DNA of 64,000 bases from UBA5336 sp964492485 (GTDB lineage: Bacteria > Pseudomonadota > Alphaproteobacteria > Caulobacterales > Hyphomonadaceae), in NCBI GenBank assembly GCA_964492485.1, contig CAZBKM010000002.1:1-64000 (forward strand). The letters run 5' to 3'. The notes below the pieces were generated by a model that ran no database searches, was not told the origin of the DNA, and saw only the letters and a program-made list of their open reading frames with translations. Shown one piece after another: positions 16,365 through 25,523 of the stretch (positions within the stretch are counted from its first letter, which is position 1; each line of letters begins with the position of its first letter). The position numbers and the translations under genes are program-made.

Positions 16365-16790
16365 CCGGCGCCTCCCCGCTCAACCCTCTTTGGAGCGGAA
16401 CCTGTTCGCGCGGCTCACACATGGCAAGGGCGAAAGATCGCGTTTCTCCGAGGTGTCTGTTCTGTTGGGAAAGGCTCCAGAGTACAAACAGCCACCCGAC
16501 GCGGTCCTGGCAAGCGCCGGTTCATCTTCGCATGATCAGTGCCTGAAGACTTTCGAGAGGTCATTGACGGGCTCCTGGCCCTGTTGCCGGAGCAGGCGTC
16601 AAGGCCGTGCGCCGCTTCGTCCTGTGGTCGAGGCGTTCGTAGCGGTGCGCGTTGGATTCGAGGCGCTGTTGGGCCGATAGGACAAATCCGTCCTACCCGT
16701 CAGCGTTCATCCGATTTGGGCCCGCAGCCTCCGTAACGACGCACGGCCGATTAACCTAGGCCCGTACTGACAACGGTTGACTCTCTGACT
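16365..16790. other. Gene-free junction region left of tRNA-Thr
   Basis: I see no supported gene in these 426 bases. Short open frames do not resemble known proteins. The leftward promoter of the TonB-C-domain gene should lie near 16365-16450. The region connects the accessory segment to the att-like sequence beside tRNA-Thr and may contain decayed element ends. Confidence 0.4.
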
Positions 16791-16855
16791 TTGGCACGGA
16801 TTTGGCACGAAAAACGCCGCCTCCACCCAAAAATGCCCAATTGCACTCTCTAAGT
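16791..16855 (+). repeat. Att-proximal repeat, copy B, beside tRNA-Thr
   Basis: TTTGGCACGGATTTGGCACG contains two direct copies of TTTGGCACG eleven bases apart, and CAATTGCACTCTCTAAGT follows at 16838. Both parts recur in diverged form at 8766-8855. The position, 13 bases from the 3' end of tRNA-Thr, is where tyrosine integrases leave attachment-site arms, supporting past integration at this tRNA. Confidence 0.6.
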
Positions 16856-16867
16856 CTTTGATCTTGC

Positions 16868-16943
16868 TGGTGCCGGCTGAGGGACTCGAACCCCCGACCC
16901 TCTGATTACAAATCAGATGCTCTACCAGCTGAGCTAAGCCGGC
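16868..16943 (-). tRNA. tRNA-Thr (anticodon TGT)
   Basis: The 76-base cloverleaf is complete: acceptor GCCGGCT pairs with AGCCGGC, D-loop AGCTCAGCTGGTAGAGC, anticodon stem TCTGA/TCAGA around loop TTTGTAA (anticodon TGT, reading ACA), T-loop GGTTCGAGTCC, and CCA is encoded. The 3' end faces the accessory DNA to the left, the usual orientation for an integration target. Confidence 0.97.
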
Positions 16944-17112
16944 GACCTGTTCTCGCATACGCCGATTGGGGCATGGCAGGCAAGCGGGCGGGGCGGATGC
17001 GACCGCGGCCGCCAAGGGATCGCCCCGGATGTGCCGCAATCCTCCATGCCGCCTGCACGTTTCGGCCCCATTGGCGGGGCAGTCTTCGTCCCAGTCGCGA
17101 GGGAGCCCTGCC

Positions 17113-17634
17113 ATGCGCCAGTCGATTGCAATCATCGTCCTGTTCGCCGCGCTCTGCGCCACCGCCGCCGGAGCCGCCCGGGCCGGCGCGCCGGCAGACG
17201 AGGCCTGGCGGTCGGCCAGCGGGGCCGGCGATACCGGTGCGCACGGTGCAGACGCTTTGTCCTGCGCCTATGGTCCGCGGGCCGAACTCGACATCTACTT
17301 TCCCCGCGACGAGGGTGCCCTGACCGCCCAGGCGCACGCTGCACTGGCGGCCTTCGCGGAGCGCATCGAGGGCTGTCAGGTGACCACGCTGAACGCGACG
17401 GTGCTGGCCGACGACGCCGGACATCCAGACCGCAGGGACGCGCTGTTCGACGCCCGCCGGATCGCCGTCCTGCGCGCGCTGACCGCCGAAGGGGTGAACC
17501 CGGCCCGCGTCACGGTCGATCTGGTGGTCCGCCGGAGCGACGGCGCAGCCCCGGACACCGCTCCCGATGCGGCCTTGCCCATGGGCCGGCGCGTCGAACT
17601 GGAGTTTGACCTCGACGCGCCCACGGTGGGCTGA
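17113..17634 (+). CDS. OmpA-like domain envelope protein
   Basis: The 173-residue protein begins with a signal peptide (MRQSIAIIVLFAALCATAAG, then AARAGA). The rest matches a compact OmpA C-terminal peptidoglycan-associated fold: first strand LDIYFPRDEGALTAQAHAAL, the helical DARRIAVLRALTAEGVNP and a final GRRVELEFD. OmpA-like domains bind peptidoglycan diaminopimelate; the usual NxxLSxxRA motif is only partly kept (DALFDARRIAVLRAL). ATG 17113 is chosen for GAGGGAG upstream and the signal peptide; the frame is open further upstream without sense. It lies between tRNA-Thr and metG, on the core side of the junction. Confidence 0.75.
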   Translation: MRQSIAIIVLFAALCATAAGAARAGAPADEAWRSASGAGDTGAHGADALSCAYGPRAELDIYFPRDEGALTAQAHAALAAFAERIEGCQVTTLNATVLADDAGHPDRRDALFDARRIAVLRALTAEGVNPARVTVDLVVRRSDGAAPDTAPDAALPMGRRVELEFDLDAPTVG

Positions 17635-17725
17635 TCCGCATCGGGTCGGAGGCGGCCGACGACTTCCATCGCGCGCGGAAAGGGTCTAGGCGGGGCGCCA
17701 GGATCTCAAGCCATCGGACGCGCCC

Positions 17726-19492
17726 ATGACCGCCAACGGCTCCCGCCGCATCCTCGTCACGTCTGCCCTGCCCTATATCAACGGGGTAAAGCATCTGGGA
17801 AACCTCGCCGGCTCGATGCTGCCGGCTGACGTGTATGCCCGCGCGATGCGCCTTATGGGCCACGAGGTGCTCTATATCTGCGCCACGGACGAACACGGCA
17901 CGCCCGCCGAACTGGCTGCCCAGGCCGCGGGCGTGCCGGTCGCCCAGTACTGCAGGGAACAGCACGAGGTCCAGCGACGCGCCGGCGAGGGCTTCCGACT
18001 GTCCTATGACTGGTTCGGTCGCTCCTCGAGCGCCGAGAATGCCGCCCTCACCCAGCACTTCGCCCACGCGCTGGAAGCCCACGGGCTGATCGAGGAACGC
18101 ACGTCGAAACAGGTCTATTCTATCGATGACGGGCGCTTCCTGCCCGATCGCTATGTGGAGGGCACATGCCCCCATTGCGGGTTCGTCGGCGCACGGGGCG
18201 ACCAGTGCGACAGTTGCGGACGCCTGCTCGACCCGGTCGACCTGATCGACCCTTATTCGGCCGTCTCCGGCAGCCGCAGGATCGAGGTGCGCGACACCAA
18301 GCATCTGTTCCTGCTTCAGTCGCGCATGCAGGACGAGATACGCGACTGGGTCGAGGCCGCCACCGACTGGCCGCCGCTGGCGCGCTCCATCGCGCTGAAA
18401 TGGCTCGACGAAGGTCTGCAGGACCGTGCCATCACGCGCGATCTGTCCTGGGGGGTACCGGTCACCTTGCCCGACGGCTCCATCCGTCCCGGTTTCGAGA
18501 CAAAGGTCTTCTATGTCTGGTTCGACGCCCCCATCGAGTATATCGGCGCCACCCAGGAGTGGTCGAAGGCCACCGGGCAGGACTGGGCGCGGTGGTGGCG
18601 CACCGACGCGGGCGCAGCCAACTGCGAATACGTCCAGTTCATGGGCAAGGACAATGTCGCTTTCCACACCGTCAGCTTCCCGGTCACTCTGATCGGTGCG
18701 CGCGAACCCTGGAAGCTCGTCGACCGGCTGAAGGCCTTCAACTGGGTGACCTGGTATGGCGGCAAATTCTCCACCAGCCAGAACCGCGGCGTGTTCATGG
18801 ACCAGGCCCTGGACCTGCTGCCCGCCGATTATTGGCGCTGGCATCTGACGATCAATGCGCCGGAGGGCTCCGATGCGGCCTTCACCTGGGAAGGCTTCCA
18901 GGCAGCGGTGAATTCCGACCTCGCCAATGTGTTTGGCAATTTCGTCAACCGGATCACGCGCTATTGCGCCTCGAAATTCGACGCGCGCGTCCCGGCAGGC
19001 GGGGTTCCCGGCGAGGCGGAGGCCTGGATCCTCGCCGAGCTGAAGGAGCGGCTGCCGCGTCTGTTCGCCCACTATGACGCGATGGAGTTCCGGAAGGCCG
19101 CGGTGGAGACCCGGGCGATCTGGGCGGCGGGCAATGAATACCTGACCCGGGCCGAGCCCTGGGTCAGGTACAAGACCGATATCGACGCCGCCGCCATGGG
19201 CGTGCGCATGGGCCTGAACCTGGCCGCGCTCTTCGGCGTGATTGCCCAGCCGATCATCCCGGATGCCGCGGCCCGGATCCTCGACGCGCTCGGCGTGCCG
19301 GAGAGCGAACGCCTGTTCGACTTCGACGATCTGGTAAGCCGCCTCGACCGGCTTGGCCCAGGGCACGCGATCCAGCCGCCCGACATGCTGTTCCAGAAGA
19401 TCGAGGACAGCCAGATCGCGGAGTGGACCGCCCGATTCGGCGGCGGGGAGCGCCAGCCGGCCGGCGGGATCGCGCCCGGGGACGAAGACTGA
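17726..19492 (+). CDS. metG: Methionyl-tRNA synthetase
   Basis: The 588-residue class I synthetase charges tRNA-Met and initiator tRNA with methionine. The HIGH-type motif is HLGN (residues 17-20, in YINGVKHLGNLAGS), and the KMSKS-type loop reads KFSTS (WYGGKFSTSQNRGVF). One zinc knuckle, CPHC and CDSC, lies in the connective domain (GTCPHCGFVGARGDQCDSCG). The anticodon-binding helical domain fills the C-terminal 200 residues. There is no C-terminal tRNA-binding (OB) domain, so it is of the shorter type. A single gene of essential function on the core side of tRNA-Thr. Confidence 0.95.
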   Translation: MTANGSRRILVTSALPYINGVKHLGNLAGSMLPADVYARAMRLMGHEVLYICATDEHGTPAELAAQAAGVPVAQYCREQHEVQRRAGEGFRLSYDWFGRSSSAENAALTQHFAHALEAHGLIEERTSKQVYSIDDGRFLPDRYVEGTCPHCGFVGARGDQCDSCGRLLDPVDLIDPYSAVSGSRRIEVRDTKHLFLLQSRMQDEIRDWVEAATDWPPLARSIALKWLDEGLQDRAITRDLSWGVPVTLPDGSIRPGFETKVFYVWFDAPIEYIGATQEWSKATGQDWARWWRTDAGAANCEYVQFMGKDNVAFHTVSFPVTLIGAREPWKLVDRLKAFNWVTWYGGKFSTSQNRGVFMDQALDLLPADYWRWHLTINAPEGSDAAFTWEGFQAAVNSDLANVFGNFVNRITRYCASKFDARVPAGGVPGEAEAWILAELKERLPRLFAHYDAMEFRKAAVETRAIWAAGNEYLTRAEPWVRYKTDIDAAAMGVRMGLNLAALFGVIAQPIIPDAAARILDALGVPESERLFDFDDLVSRLDRLGPGHAIQPPDMLFQKIEDSQIAEWTARFGGGERQPAGGIAPGDED

Positions 19493-19497
19493 GGCAA

Positions 19498-19548
19498 GGC
19501 TGGGGCCAGGCTAGGGCCAGGCTAGGGCAAGGCGAGGGCCAGGCGGGC
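19498..19548. repeat. Imperfect 11-bp tandem repeat after metG
   Basis: Four and a half units of an 11-mer follow the metG stop codon: GGCTGGGGCCA, GGCTAGGGCCA, GGCTAGGGCAA, GGCGAGGGCCA, GGCGGGC. They lie before plsY with no coding role. Likely a slippage-prone spacer; copy number could vary between strains. Confidence 0.7.
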
Positions 19549-19664
19549 GCCCACGGGTATCCTTCACCCTTGCCGTGTGGGCCGCGCTGGCTTAGCGAAA
19601 GGACACGCGCAGGGGCGGCGGCCCCGTCGAATGCGACCGGTGCGCGAGAAGGAGAGCGGAGCCC

Positions 19665-20306
19665 ATGCCTGACTGGTTCGAGCTGCCCGACTGGACAGCG
19701 ACCCCGGACGCCGTGGCCTGGGTCGGCGCGCTTCTGGCCGGCTACCTTCTGGGATCCATCCCCTTCGGTCTGGTGCTGACGCGGGCCGCAGGGATCGACC
19801 TGCGCCAGGTCGGTTCGGGCAATATCGGAGCCACGAATGTCCTGCGCACCGGCCGGCGCGACCTCGCCCTGGCCACACTGTTGCTGGACAGCTTCAAGGC
19901 GGGCCTCGCTGCGCTTCTGGTCGGGCTGGTGCTGGGCCCGGACCCGGGATTCGCGGCCGGCGCCGCAGCCTTCTTCGGTCACTGTTTCCCGATCTGGCTG
20001 GGCTTTCGGGGCGGCAAGGGCGTGGCGACCTATGCCGGCCTTCTCGCCTTCGCCACGCCGACCCATGGGTTGCTGGTGGGGGCACCGGTCTGGCTGGGCA
20101 TGTTCGCGCTCACGCGCATCTCCTCATTGTCCGCGCTGACCGCAGCGGTCCTGGTGCCGCCCGGCGCCTGGATGCTTGGCGCCCGCCCCTTCGTGGTGGT
20201 CGGGCTGGCTGTCCTGTCGGGGCTCGTCTTCTGGACCCATCGCGACAATCTCCGCCGGCTGATCCGGGGCGAGGAGCCGCGTTTCGGGCGCGGGCGCGAG
20301 GGGTAG
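19665..20306 (+). CDS. plsY: Acyl-phosphate glycerol-3-phosphate acyltransferase
   Basis: The 213-residue inner-membrane enzyme transfers an acyl group from acyl-phosphate to glycerol-3-phosphate, the first step of phospholipid synthesis. All three PlsY motifs are visible: YLLGSIPFGL, GSGNIGATNVLR (residues 49-60) and the glycine-rich FPIWLGFRGGKGVAT. Five or so membrane helices and a basic C-terminus (HRDNLRRLIRGEEPRFGRG) are typical. dprA starts four bases after its stop, so the two form a transcription unit. Confidence 0.93.
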   Translation: MPDWFELPDWTATPDAVAWVGALLAGYLLGSIPFGLVLTRAAGIDLRQVGSGNIGATNVLRTGRRDLALATLLLDSFKAGLAALLVGLVLGPDPGFAAGAAAFFGHCFPIWLGFRGGKGVATYAGLLAFATPTHGLLVGAPVWLGMFALTRISSLSALTAAVLVPPGAWMLGARPFVVVGLAVLSGLVFWTHRDNLRRLIRGEEPRFGRGREG

Positions 20307-20309
20307 AGC

Positions 20310-21413
20310 GTGACCGGGTCCCGCCTGAGCCGGGCCGAGCGGATCGACTGGCTGCGCCTGGCGCGAACCGCGCGCGTCGGACCGGTCACATTCGCCCAGC
20401 TTCTGGCCCGGCATGGTACGCCGGCCGGGGCGCTCAAGGTGCTGCCTGCCCTCGCTCGCCGGGGCGGCATGCAGCTTGTACCCGTGGATCCAGACCGGGC
20501 CGCGCGCGAGCTGGATGCCACCGAGGCCCTCGGCGGACGGGTGCTGATGTCGTGCGAACCGGACTATCCGCCGCTTCTGGCCGCGCTGGACCCGCCGCCC
20601 CCCGTGATCACGGTGCTCGGCGATCCGCGGCTGGCGGCCCGTCCGACGGTCGCCCTGGTCGGGGCACGCAATGCCTCGGCGGCCGGGCGGAAGATCGCCC
20701 GCGACATGGCCGGCGACCTCGGACGCGCGGGGTATGTCACGGTTTCGGGCCTTGCGCGCGGCATTGATGGGGAGGTCCACGCCGCCTCCCTGGAGAGCGG
20801 AACGATCGCCGTGCTGGGTGGCGGAGTGGACCATGTCTATCCGCCCCAGCACGAGGCGCTCTATGACGCCGTAACGAAGCAGGGCCTGATCGTGTCGGAG
20901 AGCCCGCTCGGCCATCGCGCCACTGCCCGGGACTTCCCGCGCCGCAACCGGTTGATCACGGGGCTGGCCATGGGGGTGGTCGTGGTCGAAGCGGCGGAAC
21001 GCTCAGGCTCGCTGATCTCCGCACGCACGGCCGCCGAGCAGGGTCGGGACGTGATGGCCGTCCCGGGGTCGCCGCTCGATCCGCGCGCCGCAGGTACGAA
21101 CGCCCTTCTGCGTGGCGGCGCAAGCCTCGTGCGCGATGCCCGCGACGTGCTGGATGTGCTCGACGCCCTCCCGCGCCTTCGCCTGGAAGCCCCGTCCGCG
21201 CCCGACTACGAAACCGAACCGGACACCGATCCGGTCCCGACCGAGCAGGTGGACGCCGTGCGCGCGGCGCTGACGCCCTATCCGCTGGCGCTGGACGAGA
21301 TTGCGCGGGCCGCGGGCGTGGGCCCGGCACGCTGCGCGGCGATCCTGATGGAGCTGGAACTTGCGGGCGAGGCGGAGACCCTGCCCGGGGGCCTTGCCGT
21401 GCGGGTGGTCTGA
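20310..21413 (+). CDS. dprA: DNA-processing protein DprA
   Basis: The 367-residue protein loads RecA on incoming single-stranded DNA during natural transformation. The Rossmann-like core has VALVGARNASAAGRKIARDM, VTVSGLARGIDGEVHAASLE, GGGVDHVYPPQHEALYD, FPRRNRLITGLAMGVVVVEA and a GTNALLRGGA segment. An N-terminal SAM-like region and a C-terminal winged-helix (LDEIARAAGVGPARCAAILM) complete the usual alphaproteobacterial architecture. Translation starts at a GTG four bases after plsY. Function in transformation here is by homology. Confidence 0.93.
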   Translation: MTGSRLSRAERIDWLRLARTARVGPVTFAQLLARHGTPAGALKVLPALARRGGMQLVPVDPDRAARELDATEALGGRVLMSCEPDYPPLLAALDPPPPVITVLGDPRLAARPTVALVGARNASAAGRKIARDMAGDLGRAGYVTVSGLARGIDGEVHAASLESGTIAVLGGGVDHVYPPQHEALYDAVTKQGLIVSESPLGHRATARDFPRRNRLITGLAMGVVVVEAAERSGSLISARTAAEQGRDVMAVPGSPLDPRAAGTNALLRGGASLVRDARDVLDVLDALPRLRLEAPSAPDYETEPDTDPVPTEQVDAVRAALTPYPLALDEIARAAGVGPARCAAILMELELAGEAETLPGGLAVRVV

Positions 21414-21610
21414 GCGTGCGGCGGTCTGACCTGCCCGGACTGAAGGCCAGACTGTGGGGTGGACTGCGGCGTGGACCGCGGGGCCGACAGGAACGCCGGC
21501 CTGCCTGCCCGAACTGGACGGGCGCCGGGCGACCTTCTAAGCACGCGGACGAACCGCGCGGACCGGGCGCGGCACCGCCGTCGGACCAAGGGGCACAGGA
21601 GGGGGCGTCC

Positions 21611-23818
21611 ATGTACAGTTTCCGCGCGCTTGCGGCCGCCACTACGGGCCTGATGGTCCTGCCCCAGGCCGCCGTCTGGGCACAGGCCGACGATCTGGCG
21701 TCCAGCCGCCCCGGCGCCGAACGCGCCCAGGTCGGCGAAGTGATCCTCGTTGCCGACAACCTGTTCGAATCCGAGCGCGGCGACTCCATCGTCGCGGAAG
21801 GCAATGTCGAGGCGACCTATGAGGGCCGGATCCTGCGGGCCGACCGGGTCATCTACAACCGCGCCACCGACCAGGTGCGCGCCATCGGAAACGTGGTCAT
21901 CATCGACGATGACGGGACCCAGCGTTTCGCTGAGGAGGTGGAGGTCGACAGCACCCTCGACGAGGGCTACGCGGTTGGCTTCTCGATGCGCATGGAGAAT
22001 GGCGCCCGCGCGGTGGCCAGCAGCGCGGTCCGCCAGGAGGGCGGGCTGAATGCGCTGGACCAGGTCGTCTACACCGCATGTGACATCTGCGAGGAGGGTG
22101 ACCGGCCAACCTGGGCGCTTCGGGCCCGCCGGGCGGTGCTCGACCAGGAAAGTCAGATGATCTCCTACCGCGACGCGGTGCTGGAAATCGGCGGCGTGCC
22201 CGTGATCTACCTGCCCTACTTCGCCCACCCCGATCCGAATTCGGGGCGCCGGTCCGGCTTCCTGTTTCCGGACTTCGGACTGTCATCGACGGTGGGCGCC
22301 TTCTACCAGCAGCCTTATTACTGGGCGATCTCCGACCACCAGGAACTGACCATTGCGCCGGAAGTCTACGAGCGCGTAAACCCTCTCCTTGAACTGGAAT
22401 ATTCCAAGCAGTTCTGGTCGGGACGGCTGAACATCGAGACCAGCGTCACCCAGGAGGCGCTGTTCGATGGTGACGGCGAGCGTCTGGAGACGAGCGAGTC
22501 CAGCGTCCGCTCGCATATTTTCGCGGACGGGTACTTTTCGCTGAACCGCCGCTGGAACTGGGGCTTCGGTGTCGAGCGCGTGTCCGACGATCTCTACCTC
22601 GACCGTTACAATATCGACGGCGAGAACGATCTGCGCGGGCTCTATGCCAGCGTGCCGAAACGCCTCCTCAGCCAACTCTTCCTCACCGGTCAGGACCAGG
22701 ACTTCTACAGCGAGACATCGCTGCTGAGCTTCCAGGGCCTGCGGGCCAGCGACGAGAACAGCCGTATCCCCACGCTGTCCCCACTGTCGTTCCACGAGCG
22801 TACCTTCGACCTGGGCGCCTGGGGTCTGGGCGCGGTCAATGCCGGAACGGCGATCCTCAGCCGCGAGGATGGCGCCGACAGCCACCGCGTCAGCCTTGGC
22901 GGGGACTGGTCACACCGGATTGTCCTGCCCGGCGGTGTTCTGATGGCACCCTTTGCCGATGCGCGCGTCGACTATTACGGACTGGACGAGACGGTGTCGG
23001 GCGAGTCCAGCGTCACGCGCGGCGTGGGCAGCATCGGCACCACGCTCTCCTATCCGCTCATAAGGCGGGGGCAGAGCGTCGATATTACCGTCGAACCGAT
23101 CGTGATGGGCGCCATAGGCGTGACCGGCGCGAATGACGAACCCATTCCGAACGAGGACACCTTGCTGTCGGAATTCACCGTGGCGTCCCTGTTCGACCCG
23201 AACGGCGTCAATGGCTACGATCTCTATGAGGGCGACGGTCGGGTGTCGGCGGGCCTGTCGACCACGATGCGCTGGAAGAACGGGGTGGAAGTTCAGGCGG
23301 TCGGCGGCAAGCGCTGGCGCAGCCGCGCGGACGAGGCCTTCTCGACCTTCTCCAATCTGGGCGGCGAGGAGTCCGACTGGCTCGCCGGCGCCTCGCTGGA
23401 CCTGGGCCGGAGGCTTCGCCTCGAGACCGATTTGCGATTGGACCAGGACAGCCTCGAACTGAACCGGATCGACGCACGCCTATCCAGCCAGGTCTGGCGG
23501 GTGGGCGGATCGGTCCAGTATTTCAACATCTCCGAAGACATCGCGCCACTCAATCGCGCCGATGAAGGCATCTCGATCCAGGGAACGTTCCGGTTGACCG
23601 ACAATTTCTCGCTGGTCTACGCGCGACTTCGTGACATCGAACTCGGACTGGACCAGACCCATGGCGTGGGCGTGCGCTACACCGATGGCTGTTCGGTCTT
23701 TGAAGTCGTGTACGAGCGTTCCGACAGTCGGGACCGTGAGCTTGGCCCGTCGGAAAGCCTGCGCTTCGCCTTCACGCTGCGATCGCTGGGTCAGTTCGGC
23801 TCCTCAGACGTGGACTAA
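21611..23818 (+). CDS. lptD: LPS-assembly protein LptD
   Basis: The 735-residue outer-membrane protein inserts lipopolysaccharide into the outer leaflet together with LptE. It has a signal peptide (MYSFRALAAATTGLMVLPQA), an OstA/jellyroll domain at about residues 40-130 (EVILVADNLFESERGDSIVA, YNRATDQVRAIGNVVIIDDD) and a long C-terminal beta-barrel (VPVIYLPYFAHPDPNSGRRS marks its start). The cysteine pair in YTACDICEEG may take part in the disulfides that family members need. The ATG at 21611 is preferred to a far upstream GTG since AGGAGGGGGC precedes it and the signal peptide starts there. surA follows, as in many proteobacteria. Confidence 0.93.
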   Translation: MYSFRALAAATTGLMVLPQAAVWAQADDLASSRPGAERAQVGEVILVADNLFESERGDSIVAEGNVEATYEGRILRADRVIYNRATDQVRAIGNVVIIDDDGTQRFAEEVEVDSTLDEGYAVGFSMRMENGARAVASSAVRQEGGLNALDQVVYTACDICEEGDRPTWALRARRAVLDQESQMISYRDAVLEIGGVPVIYLPYFAHPDPNSGRRSGFLFPDFGLSSTVGAFYQQPYYWAISDHQELTIAPEVYERVNPLLELEYSKQFWSGRLNIETSVTQEALFDGDGERLETSESSVRSHIFADGYFSLNRRWNWGFGVERVSDDLYLDRYNIDGENDLRGLYASVPKRLLSQLFLTGQDQDFYSETSLLSFQGLRASDENSRIPTLSPLSFHERTFDLGAWGLGAVNAGTAILSREDGADSHRVSLGGDWSHRIVLPGGVLMAPFADARVDYYGLDETVSGESSVTRGVGSIGTTLSYPLIRRGQSVDITVEPIVMGAIGVTGANDEPIPNEDTLLSEFTVASLFDPNGVNGYDLYEGDGRVSAGLSTTMRWKNGVEVQAVGGKRWRSRADEAFSTFSNLGGEESDWLAGASLDLGRRLRLETDLRLDQDSLELNRIDARLSSQVWRVGGSVQYFNISEDIAPLNRADEGISIQGTFRLTDNFSLVYARLRDIELGLDQTHGVGVRYTDGCSVFEVVYERSDSRDRELGPSESLRFAFTLRSLGQFGSSDVD

Positions 23819-23930
23819 ATTGTTGTCATGTCTGAAGGATTGCTGTTACCGCGATTTGCCCGGCGCGCCCGCGCCGTTATGCTCGCGCCTGTCGGCGGCG
23901 GCCGATCCGGATGCAACGGGAACCCTCAGT

Positions 23931-25295
23931 ATGCGCCTTAACCTGCTCCTCTCCCTTCTCGTCTGTGGTCTGGGCCTCGCCGGCATCCCCGCGCCGGCCC
24001 TGGCGCAGGCGCCTGCCCAGGCCCAGGCCCAGGCTCAAGGTCAGGGTCCGGGAGAGGCGATGGACCAGGGCCGGACGGGCACGCAGCTTCAGACCCCGGC
24101 GCTGCGCGCCGGCGATCCGGAGCGGGTCGATCCCGACAGCCAGCCCATCGAAGGCATCGCCGCCATCGTGAACGACGAGCCCATCTCCTATTCCGACGTG
24201 CGTGAACGCGCCCAGCTCCTGCTGCTCAGCCTCGGCACCGAGCCGAACGAGGAACAGCTCCAGCAGGTCGCTGGCCAGGCTCTGGAGCAGCTCATCGATG
24301 AAAAGCTGCAGCTCCAGGAAGCCGCCGAGTACGAAGTCGAGGTGAGCGACGAAGCCATCGCGGAGTCCATTGCCGACATGGCCAACCAGTCCGGCCTCGA
24401 CCCCGACGACTTCGTGCGCCAGCTCGCGTCTGCTGGGATAAATCCGGCAAGCCTCGAAGCGCAGATGCGCGCCGACATCGCCTGGCGCCGGGTGATGCAG
24501 GGCCTCTACGGGTCGCGGATACGCATCTCCGACAACCAGATCCAGGAGCAGATGGAGCGCCTGAAGGAGTCCGCGCAGGAAACGCAGTACAACATCGCGG
24601 AAATCTTCCTTTATGCACCGGATGCCGAGAGCCGGGGCCAGGCCTATCAGGCGGCCCTCTCCATTGCCGACCAGATCCGGAATGGCGCGCCCTTCGGGCT
24701 GGCCGCGCAACGCTTCTCCTCGGCGCCGACGGCCGCCAATGGCGGCGAAATGGGCTGGGTCAGCCTTGACGATCTCGAAGATCCGCTGGCCGAAGCGGTT
24801 GAGGGCATGTCCGGGCAGGGCCTCACCCAGCCGATCACGGTCAGCGATGGGGTCTACCTGCTCGCCGTGCGCGGCAAGCGTGAACCCCAGGAGGCGGTGG
24901 AACTGGTTTCGCTTCTGCGCCTGATGGCCGCAGCAGGCGAACGCGAGGCGCTTGAAACCGCACGCGACGAGATTTCGGGCTGCGAGCAGGCGGAAGTCTA
25001 TGCCGATGTGCGCGACACGCTGTCGGCAGCCCGGATGGGCCGCGTTGCACTGAGCGAACTGTCGGAGGAGGCCGCCGCGCGCATTCGAAACGCCAATGCC
25101 GCGACGGGCGCGACCGAGATATTCGAGACGCCGGGCGGTCCCGCCATGCTCTATGTCTGCGACCGGGAGACCGATCTGGAAGGCCTGCCGACACGCGACC
25201 AGCTCGAGAACCGGCTCTATGGCCAGCAATTGACGCTCGTCGCCGAGCGCGCCCTGCGCGATCTGCGCCGCGAAGCCACCATCATTCGCCGCTAA
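23931..25295 (+). CDS. surA: Periplasmic chaperone / peptidyl-prolyl isomerase SurA
   Basis: The 454-residue periplasmic protein escorts outer-membrane proteins such as LptD. A signal peptide (MRLNLLLSLLVCGLGLAGIP...ALAQ) is followed by a low-complexity Ala/Gln run, the SurA N-terminal helical domain (IEGIAAIVNDEPISYSDVRE; LEQLIDEKLQLQEAAEYEVE) and one parvulin domain (YNIAEIFLYAPD; APTAANGGEMGWVSLDDLED). E. coli SurA has two parvulin domains; only one is recognisable here, which is common in alphaproteobacteria. The start at 23931 gives the signal peptide; GGGAAC upstream is a weak ribosome site. It follows lptD by 112 bases. Confidence 0.88.
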   Translation: MRLNLLLSLLVCGLGLAGIPAPALAQAPAQAQAQAQGQGPGEAMDQGRTGTQLQTPALRAGDPERVDPDSQPIEGIAAIVNDEPISYSDVRERAQLLLLSLGTEPNEEQLQQVAGQALEQLIDEKLQLQEAAEYEVEVSDEAIAESIADMANQSGLDPDDFVRQLASAGINPASLEAQMRADIAWRRVMQGLYGSRIRISDNQIQEQMERLKESAQETQYNIAEIFLYAPDAESRGQAYQAALSIADQIRNGAPFGLAAQRFSSAPTAANGGEMGWVSLDDLEDPLAEAVEGMSGQGLTQPITVSDGVYLLAVRGKREPQEAVELVSLLRLMAAAGEREALETARDEISGCEQAEVYADVRDTLSAARMGRVALSELSEEAAARIRNANAATGATEIFETPGGPAMLYVCDRETDLEGLPTRDQLENRLYGQQLTLVAERALRDLRREATIIRR

Positions 25296-25307
25296 AGTAC
25301 GGTCTTC

Positions 25308-25346
25308 GTCACGCGAAGTGGGCACCGGTTGGCGTCAAGAAAAGGC
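25308..25346 (-). repeat. Inverted partial copy of the rsmA-downstream repeat
   Basis: CGAAGTGGGCACCGGTTGGC followed by GTCAAGAAAA is the reverse complement of the TTTTCTTGACGCGAACCGGT / GCCCACTTCG part of the 63-bp unit at 27356-27503, with one or two mismatches. It lies in the 228-base surA-pdxA gap, where no other feature is evident. Confidence 0.65.
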
Positions 25347-25523
25347 TCGGAACCAGGAACAGGGCGACTCTTTACTGACTCTCGTCCACATAAAGGCGCG
25401 CTCGGTCGTCCCGTCACGCAGCGATCCGGTCCAGACCATTAGCTGCACATGCTGTCGGTCGGGCACGGACCGCGCCAACAGGACGGCCTTGTGTCGCCCG
25501 ATGCCCGGGCCCACACTGCATCC

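Noticed and set aside
16539..16736. 65-codon frame left of tRNA-Thr as transposase relic
   Set aside because: Only a vague resemblance; no conserved DDE or integrase motif can be pointed to.
17510..19366. 618-codon frame antisense to metG
   Set aside because: Antisense shadow of a conserved gene, caused by high G+C at third positions.
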